A stretch of 64,000 bases of DNA from JACCZX01 sp038216465 (GCA_038216465.1 JBBQQC010000007.1:1-64000), one strand, 5' to 3'. Positions 1 to 8,958 are shown, numbered from the stretch's first letter. Notes: generated by a model from the letters alone, not told the origin. Program-made: numbers and translations.

Positions 1-14
1 GCTACTGACGCACG

Positions 15-980
15 ATGTCGATGCTGCCTTCCGCCGGTACCGACACCCCCGCGCTTGCGACGGCGACGGCGGCGTCCGAGGCCATTGCGGCGACTGCCGC
101 GTCCGCCGCAGCATCGGCCTTTGCCGCGCAGCCGCTCGGCCGCCGCTCGTTCTTCGCATTGCTGCGCAAGTCGCCGGACCTCGTCATCGGCGCCGCGCTG
201 CTGCTGCTGCATCTGACGTTGATCATTCTCGGCCCGTTCGCGACGCCGTATCCGTACACCGAGTTCCACATGACGGATGCGCTGAGACCGCCGTCGTGGC
301 AATACTGGTTCGGCACCGACCAGTTCGGCCGCGACGTGTTCAGCCGCGTCGTCTACGGCGCGCACGGTACGCTGCTGCTGTCAACCGCGGCGACTGCGCT
401 CGGCGTCGGGCTGGGTGTTTCGATCGGGATGGCGGTCGGCTATCGCGGCGGCAGGATCGACGAGCTCGTGATGCGGATCATGGACGGGATGCTGTCGTTC
501 CCGTCGCTGCTGCTCGCGATGCTGATTGTGTCGTCGCTGGGCCCGAGCCGCCTGAACGTGATCATCGCGATCATGATCGTATTCGTCCCGCGGTCGACGC
601 GCGTGCTGCGGAGCGTCACGCTGGGGCTCAAGAATCTCGAATTCGTCGAGGCGGCGAAGGTACGCGGCGAGTCGGCGTTCTGGGTGATCACTCGCGAGCT
701 GTTGCCGAACGCGCTCGGGCCGATCGTCGTCGAGCTCGCGATCCGGCTGTCGTTCGCGATCCTGCTTTCGACGTCGCTCGGTTTCATCGGCATTGGTGTG
801 CAGCCGCCTGAACCCGACTGGGGCTTGATGGTCAGCGAAGGCCGGCAGTATCTGCAGACGGCGCCGTGGCTGATGTTCTTTCCGGCCTTGGCCATCTCGA
901 CCGCTGTGATCGGCGCGAACCTGTTCGGCGACGGCATCGGCGCGCGACTCGCGTATCGCGGCGGGAGGAACGATCTGTGA
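15..980 (+). CDS. Opp/Dpp-type ABC transporter permease (DppC/OppC family)
   Basis: Inner-membrane permease of a dipeptide/oligopeptide-type ABC importer, 321 aa. After a roughly 40-residue Ala/Thr-rich cytoplasmic extension comes the first membrane helix (about residues 55-75). The periplasmic FGTDQFGRDVFSRV stretch is the DppC/OppC hallmark, followed by four to five further helices. The EAA cytoplasmic loop (FVEAAKVRGES, near residue 215) docks to the ATPase. An in-frame TGA lies at positions 6-8, probably the stop of the preceding permease gene. The last four bases overlap the GTG start of the ATPase gene, so both are co-transcribed. Substrate cannot be read from sequence; the following amidohydrolases suggest a peptide or N-acyl compound. 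The long Ala-rich N-terminus is unusual but not disabling. Confidence 0.93.
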   Translation: MSMLPSAGTDTPALATATAASEAIAATAASAAASAFAAQPLGRRSFFALLRKSPDLVIGAALLLLHLTLIILGPFATPYPYTEFHMTDALRPPSWQYWFGTDQFGRDVFSRVVYGAHGTLLLSTAATALGVGLGVSIGMAVGYRGGRIDELVMRIMDGMLSFPSLLLAMLIVSSLGPSRLNVIIAIMIVFVPRSTRVLRSVTLGLKNLEFVEAAKVRGESAFWVITRELLPNALGPIVVELAIRLSFAILLSTSLGFIGIGVQPPEPDWGLMVSEGRQYLQTAPWLMFFPALAISTAVIGANLFGDGIGARLAYRGGRNDL

Positions 981-3091
981 GCGCCGTCCTGCAATCGAAT
1001 CCGAGCGAGCCGGTGCTGCAGGTCACCGACCTGTCGATCGAATATCGGACGCGCGGCGGCGCCGTGCGCGCGGTGCGCGACGTCTCGTTCTCGATCGGCC
1101 GCGGCGAGACATTTGGTGTCGTCGGCGAATCAGGTTCCGGCAAGAGCACGCTCGCGTTCGCCGTGATGGGCTATCTGAGCTCGAACGCACAGGTTTCGAG
1201 CGGACGCATCGACTACCAGGGCGAGGATCTGCTGGCGATGCCGCGCGAGCGCTGGGACGCGTTACGCGGCGCGCGGATCGCAATGGTCTACCAGGACCCG
1301 ATGAGTTCGCTGAATCCGTCGATCATCGTCGGCGAGCAGGTGGCCGAGGCGATCACGTCGCACGAGCGGGTGTCGGCAAAGGTCGCGCGCGACCGCACGC
1401 TCGAATTGTTCGCCGCGGTCAACATGCCGGAGCCGGCGGCGATCTTCCGCCGCTATCCGCACCAGCTCTCCGGCGGCCAGCAGCAGCGCGTGCTGATCGC
1501 GATGGCGCTCGCGAACAATCCAGACCTGCTGATCATGGATGAGCCGACGACCGGGCTCGACGTGACGACCGAGGCGCAGATCCTCGACCTGATCGCAGAA
1601 TTGAAGCGCTCGTTCTCGTCGGCGATCCTGTACATCAGCCACAACCTGGGCGTCATCGCGCGCATCAGCGACCGGATCGGCGTGATGTATGCGGGGCAGA
1701 TGGTCGAGCAGGGACCGGTACGCGAAGTCTTCCGGCGGCAGTTGCATCCGTACACCGCCGGGCTGCTCGAATGCCTGCCGAGCCTCGATTTCGGACGCAA
1801 GGACCGCGCCCTGAAGCTGATCGACGGGATGATTCCGGATCTCGCGCGATTGCCCGCCGCGTGCAGCTTCGCGCCGCGCTGCCCGCATGCGCGCGAGCGC
1901 TGCCACAACGAAGCGCCGGCATTGGTCGAGGTCGTGCCGGCGCACCTGAGCCGCTGCATGTTCTGGCGCGAGCAGGAAATCGAGCGCGCGCAACGTACAC
2001 AGGGCCGGCACTCCGTGACGGAAGCGCAGGCCGCGTCGGCGAAGCTGCGTGCGGCCGACGGCGCAAGCACAACGCAACGTGCGCTGCTCGGCGTCGAAAA
2101 TCTCGGCCGCGATTACGTCGATGGCAAGAAGCTGCTCGGGCTGTTCGGTACCGAGCGCATCGTCCACGCGCTCGACGGCATCAGCCTCGACCTCGCTGCC
2201 GATGAGACGCTGGCCGTCGTCGGCGAGAGCGGCTGCGGCAAGACGACGCTGGCGCGCTTGATCGTCGGCCTCGTCGAGCCGACGACCGGCACGATCCACT
2301 TCGACGGCTGCGAACTGGTAGGCAGCGCTGCCGAGCGTGAGCGTGAAGTGCGGCGTCGCCTGCAGATGGTGTTCCAGAATCCGGACTCGACATTGAATCC
2401 GAAGCGGTCGATCGGCCAGGCCCTCGCGCGGCCGCTCGCGCTGTTCCGCGGATTGTCCGGCGAGCAGGCCGTTGCCGAAGCAACCGCATTGCTGCGCGCC
2501 GTGCGGCTCGACGAGCGCTATCTCGATCGCTTGCCGAACCAGCTGTCCGGCGGCGAGAAGCAGCGCGTCGGCATCGCGCGCGCGTTCGCGACGAACCCCG
2601 ACCTTATCGTCTGCGACGAGCCGGTCTCGGCGCTGGATGTCTCGGTGCAGGCGGCGATCCTCAACCTGCTCGGCGATCTGCAGGCGCGCGCGCACACCGC
2701 CTACCTGTTCATCTCGCACGACATGAGCGTCGTCCGCTACCTTGCCGATCGTGTCGCCGTCGTGTATCTGGGGAAGATCGCCGAGATCGGTCCGGTCGAG
2801 CGCGTGTTCGCGCCGCCGTGGCATCCGTACACCGAAGCGCTTTTGTCCGCGATTCCGGTGCCCGATCCCGATGCGGCCGCGACGCCGATTCGGCTCGAAG
2901 GCCCGGTGCCGTCCGCGGCGAATCCGCCGTCGGGCTGCGTGTTCCACACGCGGTGCCCGCGCAAGATCGGCGCGATCTGCGAGCAACAGGTGCCGCCGGC
3001 GCGACAGGGTCCCGGCGGCCACACGATCGTCTGTCACATCCCGCTCGAAACACTGACCACCGTTCAGAAGCCAGTCACCCATCGGAGTTGA
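977..3091 (+). CDS. Fused two-domain Opp/Dpp ABC transporter ATP-binding protein (DppD-DppF type)
   Basis: A single 704-aa polypeptide carries both ATPases of an oligopeptide-type importer. Domain 1 has Walker A GESGSGKST (50-58), signature LSGGQQQR and Walker B LLIMDEP (about 185). It ends in the oligopeptide-ABC C-terminal extension with CSFAPRCPHARERC. Domain 2 has Walker A GESGCGKTT (416-424), LSGGEKQR (about 522), LIVCDEP and a second Cys-rich tail, CVFHTRCPRKIGAIC. Both nucleotide sites look intact. I start at GTG 977, which overlaps the permease TGA and follows GGGAGGA at 963-969; an upstream in-frame start would lie inside the permease gene. Double-length fusions are a known variant (GsiA/YejF type). 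The next gene begins 1 nt after the stop. Confidence 0.94.
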   Translation: MSAVLQSNPSEPVLQVTDLSIEYRTRGGAVRAVRDVSFSIGRGETFGVVGESGSGKSTLAFAVMGYLSSNAQVSSGRIDYQGEDLLAMPRERWDALRGARIAMVYQDPMSSLNPSIIVGEQVAEAITSHERVSAKVARDRTLELFAAVNMPEPAAIFRRYPHQLSGGQQQRVLIAMALANNPDLLIMDEPTTGLDVTTEAQILDLIAELKRSFSSAILYISHNLGVIARISDRIGVMYAGQMVEQGPVREVFRRQLHPYTAGLLECLPSLDFGRKDRALKLIDGMIPDLARLPAACSFAPRCPHARERCHNEAPALVEVVPAHLSRCMFWREQEIERAQRTQGRHSVTEAQAASAKLRAADGASTTQRALLGVENLGRDYVDGKKLLGLFGTERIVHALDGISLDLAADETLAVVGESGCGKTTLARLIVGLVEPTTGTIHFDGCELVGSAAEREREVRRRLQMVFQNPDSTLNPKRSIGQALARPLALFRGLSGEQAVAEATALLRAVRLDERYLDRLPNQLSGGEKQRVGIARAFATNPDLIVCDEPVSALDVSVQAAILNLLGDLQARAHTAYLFISHDMSVVRYLADRVAVVYLGKIAEIGPVERVFAPPWHPYTEALLSAIPVPDPDAAATPIRLEGPVPSAANPPSGCVFHTRCPRKIGAICEQQVPPARQGPGGHTIVCHIPLETLTTVQKPVTHRS

Positions 3092-3092
3092 A

Positions 3093-4340
3093 ATGTCCGC
3101 CACCGCAACACCCGTAACCAGCGCAACGACCGCTCTTCGCCACTGGCTGTATTCGCAGCGCCGCGAAATGCTCGATTTCCTTAGCGGCCTCGTCGAGATT
3201 GACAGCTACGCGACGCAGTCCGACGGCGTCAACAACGTCGGCGACAGGCTGTGCGATGAGCTGCAGCTGAACGGGTTCGTGACGGAGCGCGTGCGCGGCG
3301 CACCGCTGCCGCCGGAGCGCAAGTGGCTAGAGGAATTCATGCTGCCGGGCTTCGATCGCACGCAGCTCGGCTTCCAGCGTGTGGCGCGTTGGCAAGGGTC
3401 GGGTCACGGCCGTGCTCTGGTGCTGGGTGACCTCGACACCGCGTTCGTCCCCGGGAAGGGCTTTCCATTCTCAATCGACGGTGATCGCGCGGTCGGCCCC
3501 GGCATCGCCGACATGAAGGGCGGCCTCACGGTCGCTGTGTACGCGCTCAAGGCATTGCAGGCCACAGGCCTCAACAATCTCAAAGAGATCACGTGCGTGT
3601 TCAGCGCCGACGAGCAGGGCGGCAGCCTCGATGCGCGCAAGCCGATCGAGGATGCGGCCGCGCATTCGGACTGGGTGTTCTGCATGGAGTGCGCGCGCGA
3701 AGGCGGCAAGCTGATGGGATCGCGCGCGCAGATCGGCGTCGCTAAGCTCGAAGTGTTCGGGCGCGACGCGCATGCCGGCAGCGCATATGCGAAAGGGATC
3801 AGCGCGATCGAGGCGATGGCGCGCAAGGTGCAAGCGATCCATGCGCTGACCGATCCGAAGCGCGAGATCTACCTGTGCGTGGGACAGATTAACGGCGGCT
3901 GGCGGCGCAGCGTGATCCCTGGGTACTGCATGTGCACGATCGATATCCGCACGCCGGGACCCGACGCCTGGAACGAAGTCGAGTCGAAGCTGCGCGCGAT
4001 CGCGGCGAACGTCGAGCTGCCAGGCTCGCATTCGAAATTCCTGATTGATTCGCACCGGCCCGGTGTCCAGTGGACGAAAAAGACCGACAAGCTGATCGGC
4101 ATCGCGAAGGAAGCGGGCGCCGAATTCGGTCTCGATTTTGGCGTGCTGCGTTCACCCGCGGCAGGCAGCTCCGCGTTTGTCGGACCGCTCGACCTGCCAT
4201 GCCTCGACGGTATGGGCCCGATGGGCGGCGACCTGATGACGACCAACGAGCACATCGTTATCTCGTCGATGGTCGATCGCGCAGCGTTGCTGGCGGCGAC
4301 GCTGCACAAGTTGGGGGAAGGGGCGTGGGACAGGGCTTGA
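3093..4340 (+). CDS. M20-family amidohydrolase/peptidase-like protein with altered metal ligands (paralogue 1)
   Basis: 415-aa protein of the M20 (ArgE/DapE/CPG2) fold, which normally hydrolyses amide bonds with a two-zinc centre. The bridging Asp motif ADMKGG is present (D140). The usual GHxD motif instead reads GDLD (112-115), so Asp113 replaces the first zinc His. The DEE motif is DEQGG (173-177), with Gln for the metal-binding Glu. The C-terminal His is Met382 in LMTTNEH. Residues 195-300 resemble the M20 dimerisation domain. It starts 1 nt after the ATPase gene and overlaps the paralogue downstream. The family is clear; activity is doubtful or uses a modified metal site. The neighbouring importer suggests it processes the imported substrate. 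Confidence 0.85.
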   Translation: MSATATPVTSATTALRHWLYSQRREMLDFLSGLVEIDSYATQSDGVNNVGDRLCDELQLNGFVTERVRGAPLPPERKWLEEFMLPGFDRTQLGFQRVARWQGSGHGRALVLGDLDTAFVPGKGFPFSIDGDRAVGPGIADMKGGLTVAVYALKALQATGLNNLKEITCVFSADEQGGSLDARKPIEDAAAHSDWVFCMECAREGGKLMGSRAQIGVAKLEVFGRDAHAGSAYAKGISAIEAMARKVQAIHALTDPKREIYLCVGQINGGWRRSVIPGYCMCTIDIRTPGPDAWNEVESKLRAIAANVELPGSHSKFLIDSHRPGVQWTKKTDKLIGIAKEAGAEFGLDFGVLRSPAAGSSAFVGPLDLPCLDGMGPMGGDLMTTNEHIVISSMVDRAALLAATLHKLGEGAWDRA

Positions 4341-4351
4341 TGAGGATCAAC

Positions 4352-5599
4352 ATGCACGATGAAGCAACGAAGAAAATCCATGCCTGGATGCAGGCGCACG
4401 AGTCCGAGCTGATCGCATTCCTGCAGCGACTCGTCGACATGGACAGCGCGACCGAGCTGCGCGACGGCGTCGAGACGGTCGCACGCTTGATGGAAGACAC
4501 GATGCGCGGCATCGGCTTCGACGTCACTCGGCGCGAAGTTGCGCCGCCGCCGGAACAATGGATCTACGACGCGTTTATGGCCGATCGAGGCGACGCGGGG
4601 ATCGCGCCGGCCGTCGAATGCCGTCTGCGCGGCGGCACCGGCAAGGGACGTCTGCTGATGATGGGCCACATCGACACCGCGTTCCCCGTCGGCTCGCCGA
4701 AAGTGAATCCGTTCCGGATCGACGCCGCAACGAAGCGCGCCTACGGCCCCGCGGTCGCGGACATGAAGGGCGGTGACGCGGGGATTGTGTTCGCGTGCCG
4801 CGCGCTCGTGGAGACAGGTGTCGCGCGCCCGGAACAGATCACGGTGATCTTTGACACCGACGAGCAGGGCGGCAGCGTCCGCTCGCGGCCGCTGATCGAA
4901 GCCGAAGCGCGTCAATCGGATTGGGGACTCGTGACTGAGGCGGGACGCGTCGGTGGCGAAGCTGTCGGCCAGCGTGCAGGGATCGCGATCGGCGAAATCA
5001 TCATCGACGGCGTCGAGGCGCATCTCGGAACCGGCTTTCGCAGCGGCCGGAGCGCGATCGAGGCGATGTGCCGAAAGGTCATCGCGCTGCATAGACTGCA
5101 CGATCCCGACAGCGGTGTGCTGCTGAACGTCGGCGAGTTCAACGGCGGCACTCGGCGCAATCTATACGCTGGGCGCTGCGTCGCGCGGATGGACATTCGG
5201 TGCGTCGACATGGCGGCGTGGGAACGCACGAAGGCGAGCATCGAGGCGATCGCCGCGGCGAACGATCTGCCCGGTACGACGACGACGCTGAGGCTTCAGC
5301 AGCACCGCCCGCCGATGCCGTGGACGCCTCAGACGCGTCGGATGGCCGAGCTTGTTCGCGAGACCGGCGCGGCAATGGGCGCGAACATTGACACGATCGC
5401 GACGATGGGTGGGTCAGATGCGAACATCATCGCGTCGCAGGGTGTGCCGACGCTGTGCGGACTTGGCCCTGTCGGCGGCGCGATCATGACGCGCGACGAG
5501 TACATCGAGCTGCCGACGCTGGTGGAACGGACGGCACTGCTTGCCGCGTTGGCGCACAAGTTGGGAACTGGCCGCATGGAGGTGCGCAAACATGGATGA
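4352..5599 (+). CDS. M20-family amidohydrolase/peptidase-like protein (paralogue 2)
   Basis: 415-aa paralogue of the preceding gene, sharing the GxxDTAF, ADMKGG and DEQGGS motifs. It keeps the first zinc His (GHIDTAF, H106) and the bridging Asp. Like its neighbour it has Gln172 for the metal-binding Glu and Met379 where CPG2-type enzymes have the last zinc His (IMTRDEY). The start is ATG 4352, preceded by GAGGA at 4342-4346. An in-frame ATG at 4340 overlaps the previous stop and is the alternative. The gene overlaps the MmgE/PrpD gene by 8 nt. The pair could form a heterodimer, since M20 enzymes dimerise, but that is inference. Confidence 0.86.
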   Translation: MHDEATKKIHAWMQAHESELIAFLQRLVDMDSATELRDGVETVARLMEDTMRGIGFDVTRREVAPPPEQWIYDAFMADRGDAGIAPAVECRLRGGTGKGRLLMMGHIDTAFPVGSPKVNPFRIDAATKRAYGPAVADMKGGDAGIVFACRALVETGVARPEQITVIFDTDEQGGSVRSRPLIEAEARQSDWGLVTEAGRVGGEAVGQRAGIAIGEIIIDGVEAHLGTGFRSGRSAIEAMCRKVIALHRLHDPDSGVLLNVGEFNGGTRRNLYAGRCVARMDIRCVDMAAWERTKASIEAIAAANDLPGTTTTLRLQQHRPPMPWTPQTRRMAELVRETGAAMGANIDTIATMGGSDANIIASQGVPTLCGLGPVGGAIMTRDEYIELPTLVERTALLAALAHKLGTGRMEVRKHG

Positions 5600-7037
5600 C
5601 ACACGCCCGAAGCAAATCGGCGAAACGCGCGCGCTCGCCGAATTTGCACTCAACTTCAAGCTCGACGACTGTCCGACGGAAGTAATCCATCAGGCGAAGC
5701 GCTGCACGATCGAGACGCTTGCGTGCGCGCTCGGTGGCTCGCGCACGCCGCTAGTGCGCACTGCGCTGGCCGCGATGGAGCGGATGGGCGACGTCAACTC
5801 GAATGGCATTGCAACGATTGTCGGTGCGGGCAAACGCGCGGCGCCGGATCGCGCTGCGTTTGTCAACGGCGTTGCCGCGAACGCGCTCGATTACGACGGC
5901 GGCGTCGTGCTGCAGGGTCACTATGGCGGCACAGTGATCTTCGCCACGCTCGCCATGGCGGAGCTGACGAAATGCAGCGGCCGCGAGTTCGTTGAATCGG
6001 TTATCGCCGCCTACGAAGTCACGACACGCATCGGTGAGGCGACGCGGCCGACGCCGGAATATCGTCGACAGGTTTCGGGTTACGGTCCGCACCAGGGCTT
6101 CGCCGCGGTCGTCGCCGCGGGGCGCCTGCTGAAGCTCGACGTCGATCGGATGGTTCATGCGTTGGGTATCTACGGCACGTTCGCGCCGCTGCCCTCATCG
6201 GCGCAGTGGAACTGGCGCAACCGGCCGTTGACGTGGACGAAAGACATGGTCGCGTGGCCGTCGGTGTCCGGGATCAACGCGGCAGTGCTCGCGGAGGCGG
6301 GATTCCTCGGCCCGCGGACGATCCTCGAGGGCGACCGCAGCTTTTGGCGGATGCAGGGATCGGACCGCTTTGATCCGGCGATGCTGCTTGAGGGACTCGG
6401 AACTAAGTTCAACATGCAACGGCTCTACTTCAAGGCCTATCCGACCTGCCGCTGGAACCAGGCCGCGCTCGATGCGGTGCTGCAGGTCATGGCCCGCCGC
6501 GGCTGGGGCGAGCGCGACATCTCCGTGGTCGAAGTGGGCGTCGCGCGCGCGTTGGTCGATCAGCAGTTCGAGGACTATGCGCCGCACAACCTCGTCGATG
6601 CGCAGTTCAGCCTGCCGTACGCGGTCGCGGTGGTCCTGCACGGCGAGAAGGCAGGGCCCCACTGGTACGAGCCGGCGCTGTTCGATTCGCCAGCGATCCG
6701 GACAACAATGCGCAAGGTGACCGTCGTGCTCGATCCGCAGATCGAATGCCTGTTCGTCGAAAAGCGGATGGCGGGCGCCAACGTCAAGGTGATCGGCGTT
6801 GATGGTTCGGTCGAGATGGCACGCGTCGATCATGCGCACGGTGATGCCGAGAACCCGCTGACCGACGATGAGTTGAACGCGAAATATCGCGCGGCGGCGA
6901 AAGTTGCGCTCGACGACGACACGTCCGAGAAGCTGCTGACGAAGATGTGGCAGCTCGAGCGTCTCGAGCACGCCGCCGACATCGCTGGGTTAGCCGCCGG
7001 AAAAGCGAGTGCTCCACATAATCGTGCTTATGTCTAG
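5592..7037 (+). CDS. MmgE/PrpD family protein
   Basis: 481-aa member of the MmgE/PrpD family, which includes 2-methylcitrate dehydratase, cis-aconitate decarboxylase and iminodisuccinate epimerase. Characteristic features are the N-terminal helical region (AKRCTIETLACALGGS), FVNGVAANALDYD near residue 95, and YFKAYPTCRWNQAALDA, which carries conserved Lys/Cys/Arg residues of the active-site cleft. ATG 5592 follows GGAGG at 5578-5582 and overlaps the preceding M20 gene. No methylcitrate synthase or 2-methylisocitrate lyase is adjacent, so a propionate role is unlikely. In this operon it may isomerise, dehydrate or epimerise a product of the M20 enzymes. The specific reaction cannot be assigned. 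Last gene of the GC-rich operon. Confidence 0.9.
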   Translation: MDDTRPKQIGETRALAEFALNFKLDDCPTEVIHQAKRCTIETLACALGGSRTPLVRTALAAMERMGDVNSNGIATIVGAGKRAAPDRAAFVNGVAANALDYDGGVVLQGHYGGTVIFATLAMAELTKCSGREFVESVIAAYEVTTRIGEATRPTPEYRRQVSGYGPHQGFAAVVAAGRLLKLDVDRMVHALGIYGTFAPLPSSAQWNWRNRPLTWTKDMVAWPSVSGINAAVLAEAGFLGPRTILEGDRSFWRMQGSDRFDPAMLLEGLGTKFNMQRLYFKAYPTCRWNQAALDAVLQVMARRGWGERDISVVEVGVARALVDQQFEDYAPHNLVDAQFSLPYAVAVVLHGEKAGPHWYEPALFDSPAIRTTMRKVTVVLDPQIECLFVEKRMAGANVKVIGVDGSVEMARVDHAHGDAENPLTDDELNAKYRAAAKVALDDDTSEKLLTKMWQLERLEHAADIAGLAAGKASAPHNRAYV

Positions 7038-7046
7038 GCAACGTCG

Positions 7047-7607
7047 ATGCAACACGTAAAGCAACCGGAGCGTGAGACATGGAACGCTGCGGATGGGACC
7101 GTTGTCACCATTCGTCCCATCTCCGCAGCGGACTTGGCTCTTGAGCAGAACTTTGCGGACGGTCTCTCCCCGCATACGGTTTATCAGCGATTGATGTCGG
7201 TTCGGCGCCCGTCGCTGGAAGAGCTTAGACGCTTTACCAACATCGACCCCGAGCGTGAGTTCGCGCTGGTCGCGACCACACCGAATCAGGGAAGCGAGCG
7301 TCAAATCGGGGTGGCGCGCTACGTCAAGGGCTCGCCACCCGGCGATGCAGAGTTCGCAATTGTGCTCAGCGACGATTGGCAACGGCGTGGACTCGGCACG
7401 CGACTTCTCACGCTCCTGCTCAGCGCGGCGAAGAGGGATAGGGTGCGACGGTTGGTCGGCACAACGATGTCGGAGAACGACGGAATGCTCAGGCTGGGCC
7501 GCAAGCTCGGGTTCAAGCTGAACAAGGAACCGGGTATGGCATCAATCACGAACTTGGCGGTCGATCTTGCCACGTGGCCAGCCTCAGATGCGGGACCGGC
7601 GCGATAG
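7047..7607 (+). CDS. GNAT-family N-acetyltransferase
   Basis: 186-aa single-domain GNAT enzyme, transferring an acetyl group from acetyl-CoA. The N-terminus (VTIRPISAADLALEQNF) resembles the GNAT domain of Pat/YfiQ-type protein lysine acetyltransferases. The acetyl-CoA P-loop is DDWQRRGLGTRLL (motif A, near residue 111), followed by the usual helix and a GFKL strand. It begins 10 nt after the MmgE/PrpD gene but has a poor ribosome-binding site. Base composition is lower in GC than the operon upstream, so it may be an independent gene. Substrate unknown. Confidence 0.85.
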   Translation: MQHVKQPERETWNAADGTVVTIRPISAADLALEQNFADGLSPHTVYQRLMSVRRPSLEELRRFTNIDPEREFALVATTPNQGSERQIGVARYVKGSPPGDAEFAIVLSDDWQRRGLGTRLLTLLLSAAKRDRVRRLVGTTMSENDGMLRLGRKLGFKLNKEPGMASITNLAVDLATWPASDAGPAR

Positions 7608-7618
7608 CAACAGGGTGG

Positions 7619-7639
7619 CGGGCCGTCCGGACAGGCCCG
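7619..7639 (+). terminator. Weak hairpin downstream of the GNAT gene
   Basis: Inverted repeat CGGGCC (7619-7624) and GGCCCG (7634-7639) with a 9-nt loop, between the convergent GNAT gene and the membrane-protein gene. There is no T-tract, so termination would be Rho-dependent or absent. Confidence 0.2.
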
Positions 7640-7659
7640 GCGATCAGCGTTCGCGGTAA

Positions 7660-8235
7660 CTACCGTAGTTTTTGAGTCTTGACGTCGAGCGACCCGGGTA
7701 GTGTTTCCAACCAAGCGGGCAACGTCTTTAGCCAACCGGGCGGAGTCTCAGGCGCGCTAGCCGGATTCTGCCTGCCTTGTGCGGCGAGTTCTACAAGCGT
7801 CGCTTCGTATGACTTGCGCGCGATATATTGATGCAGTACTGCCGGGATTAGAGTTGCGCGATCGACGCCTTTGGCCCTCGCAATCTCATCCAAGGCGTCG
7901 AGCACTGGGCGGTCCACCGGATCAAGCAGGTCAACAGCAATCGCCTCCTTGCTCAGTCTGAGCTGTTCCGCGCGTGCCGCACGTCGACGCTCTTCACTGC
8001 GTAGCGTCAGATCCAAGAAAAAAATAACGAGCAAAGCGCCCGCGGCTATGGCAACGAGCGTGATCTGGTGCTGTCGCGGATCCGGCAGGCTCGACCTGGC
8101 GCTGCCTAGGCTGTATCCCAGTCCTGAAGAGCACACAATGGCAAATAGGTAACCGGCCCAGAGTGGCGCCTTATCGAACAGCGAGAACAGGCGCTGCCGC
8201 TGCAACTGCTTTCGGCCTAAATTTGCGTAGGTCAT
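7660..8235 (-). CDS. Small membrane protein of unknown function
   Basis: 191 aa, not recognised. The N-terminus is basic, followed by two predicted membrane helices (about residues 25-45 and 57-76). A cytoplasmic charged helix (SEERRRAARAEQLRLSKEAI) and a DALDEIARAKGVDRATLIPAVLHQYI segment resembling a short ribbon-helix-helix or DUF-type helical domain come next. The C-terminus holds a WLKTLPAWLETLPGSL repeat-like tail with three spaced LP units. ATG at 8235 has no strong ribosome-binding site. It sits alone between the GNAT and GST genes, convergent with the former and divergent from the latter. Confidence 0.6.
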   Translation of the reverse strand: MTYANLGRKQLQRQRLFSLFDKAPLWAGYLFAIVCSSGLGYSLGSARSSLPDPRQHQITLVAIAAGALLVIFFLDLTLRSEERRRAARAEQLRLSKEAIAVDLLDPVDRPVLDALDEIARAKGVDRATLIPAVLHQYIARKSYEATLVELAAQGRQNPASAPETPPGWLKTLPAWLETLPGSLDVKTQKLR

Positions 8236-8334
8236 TTCGCCTCTCCTAGCCTCGGCACATTCCGATGACTCTTTAACCGATTGCCGACATCGCGCAAGCG
8301 AACTCTAATATTCGTCTCCTGGAGGCTCCAAACC

Positions 8335-8958
8335 ATGCTGCGAGTACTCGGACGAGCCACTTCAATCAATGTCCGAAAAGTTCTATGGCTCTGCTCGGAA
8401 CTCAACCTCCACTTCGAACACGAGCCATGGGGCATCGGGGCTCTCTCCACCAGCTCCTCGGAGTTTAGGGCGCTGAACCCGAACGGCCTCGTTCCGGTAA
8501 TCACGGATGGAGAGTTTGTGCTGTGGGAGTCAAACGCCATATGTCGCTACCTCTCCGCACTTCACCGTCGTGAGGATCTATTTCCGGTGGACTTGCAACA
8601 GCGTGCCGTTGTGGAGCAGTGGATGGACTGGCAAACCACCGACCTGAACAATGCATGGCGCTATGCATTTCTAGCGTTGGTACGCAAGACCGCGACCTAC
8701 ACCGACGCCAGCGCCATTGAAGCCAGCGTAGCCAACTGGGCGCGTCATATGCGGATCTTGGACGCTCAGCTTCAGCGCACAGGTGCGTTCGTTACGGGCG
8801 CCGAGTTCACGTTGGCGGACATCGTACTGGGCCTGTCCACACATCGATGGTTCATGACACCGATGGAGCGGCCGCACCTGCCCGCTGTCGCGGCGTTCTA
8901 TGAACGCCTGAGCACGCGCCCGGCCTTCATGAAACACGGACGCAATGGTATGCCCTAG
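8335..8958 (+). CDS. Glutathione S-transferase family protein
   Basis: 207-aa cytosolic GST. The N-terminal thioredoxin-fold domain begins MLRVLGRATSINVRK and contains the cis-Pro loop (NGLVPVI, near residue 54) and the glutathione-binding WESNAI box (about 64-69). An all-helical C-terminal domain follows, with FTLADIVLG near residue 160 as the conserved N-capping region. Ser10, in the RATSINV segment, is a candidate catalytic residue, as in theta/beta-like GSTs. ATG 8335 is chosen because TGGAGG lies about 10 nt upstream; a TTG at 8281 would add 18 residues. Substrate unknown; probably a stand-alone detoxification enzyme. Confidence 0.9.
   Translation: MLRVLGRATSINVRKVLWLCSELNLHFEHEPWGIGALSTSSSEFRALNPNGLVPVITDGEFVLWESNAICRYLSALHRREDLFPVDLQQRAVVEQWMDWQTTDLNNAWRYAFLALVRKTATYTDASAIEASVANWARHMRILDAQLQRTGAFVTGAEFTLADIVLGLSTHRWFMTPMERPHLPAVAAFYERLSTRPAFMKHGRNGMP

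Noticed and set aside
1262..3103. 613-aa minus-strand open frame opposite the fused ATPase gene
   Set aside because: The plus-strand frame has two full sets of ABC motifs; the antisense frame is Arg/Asp-rich without a fold signature.
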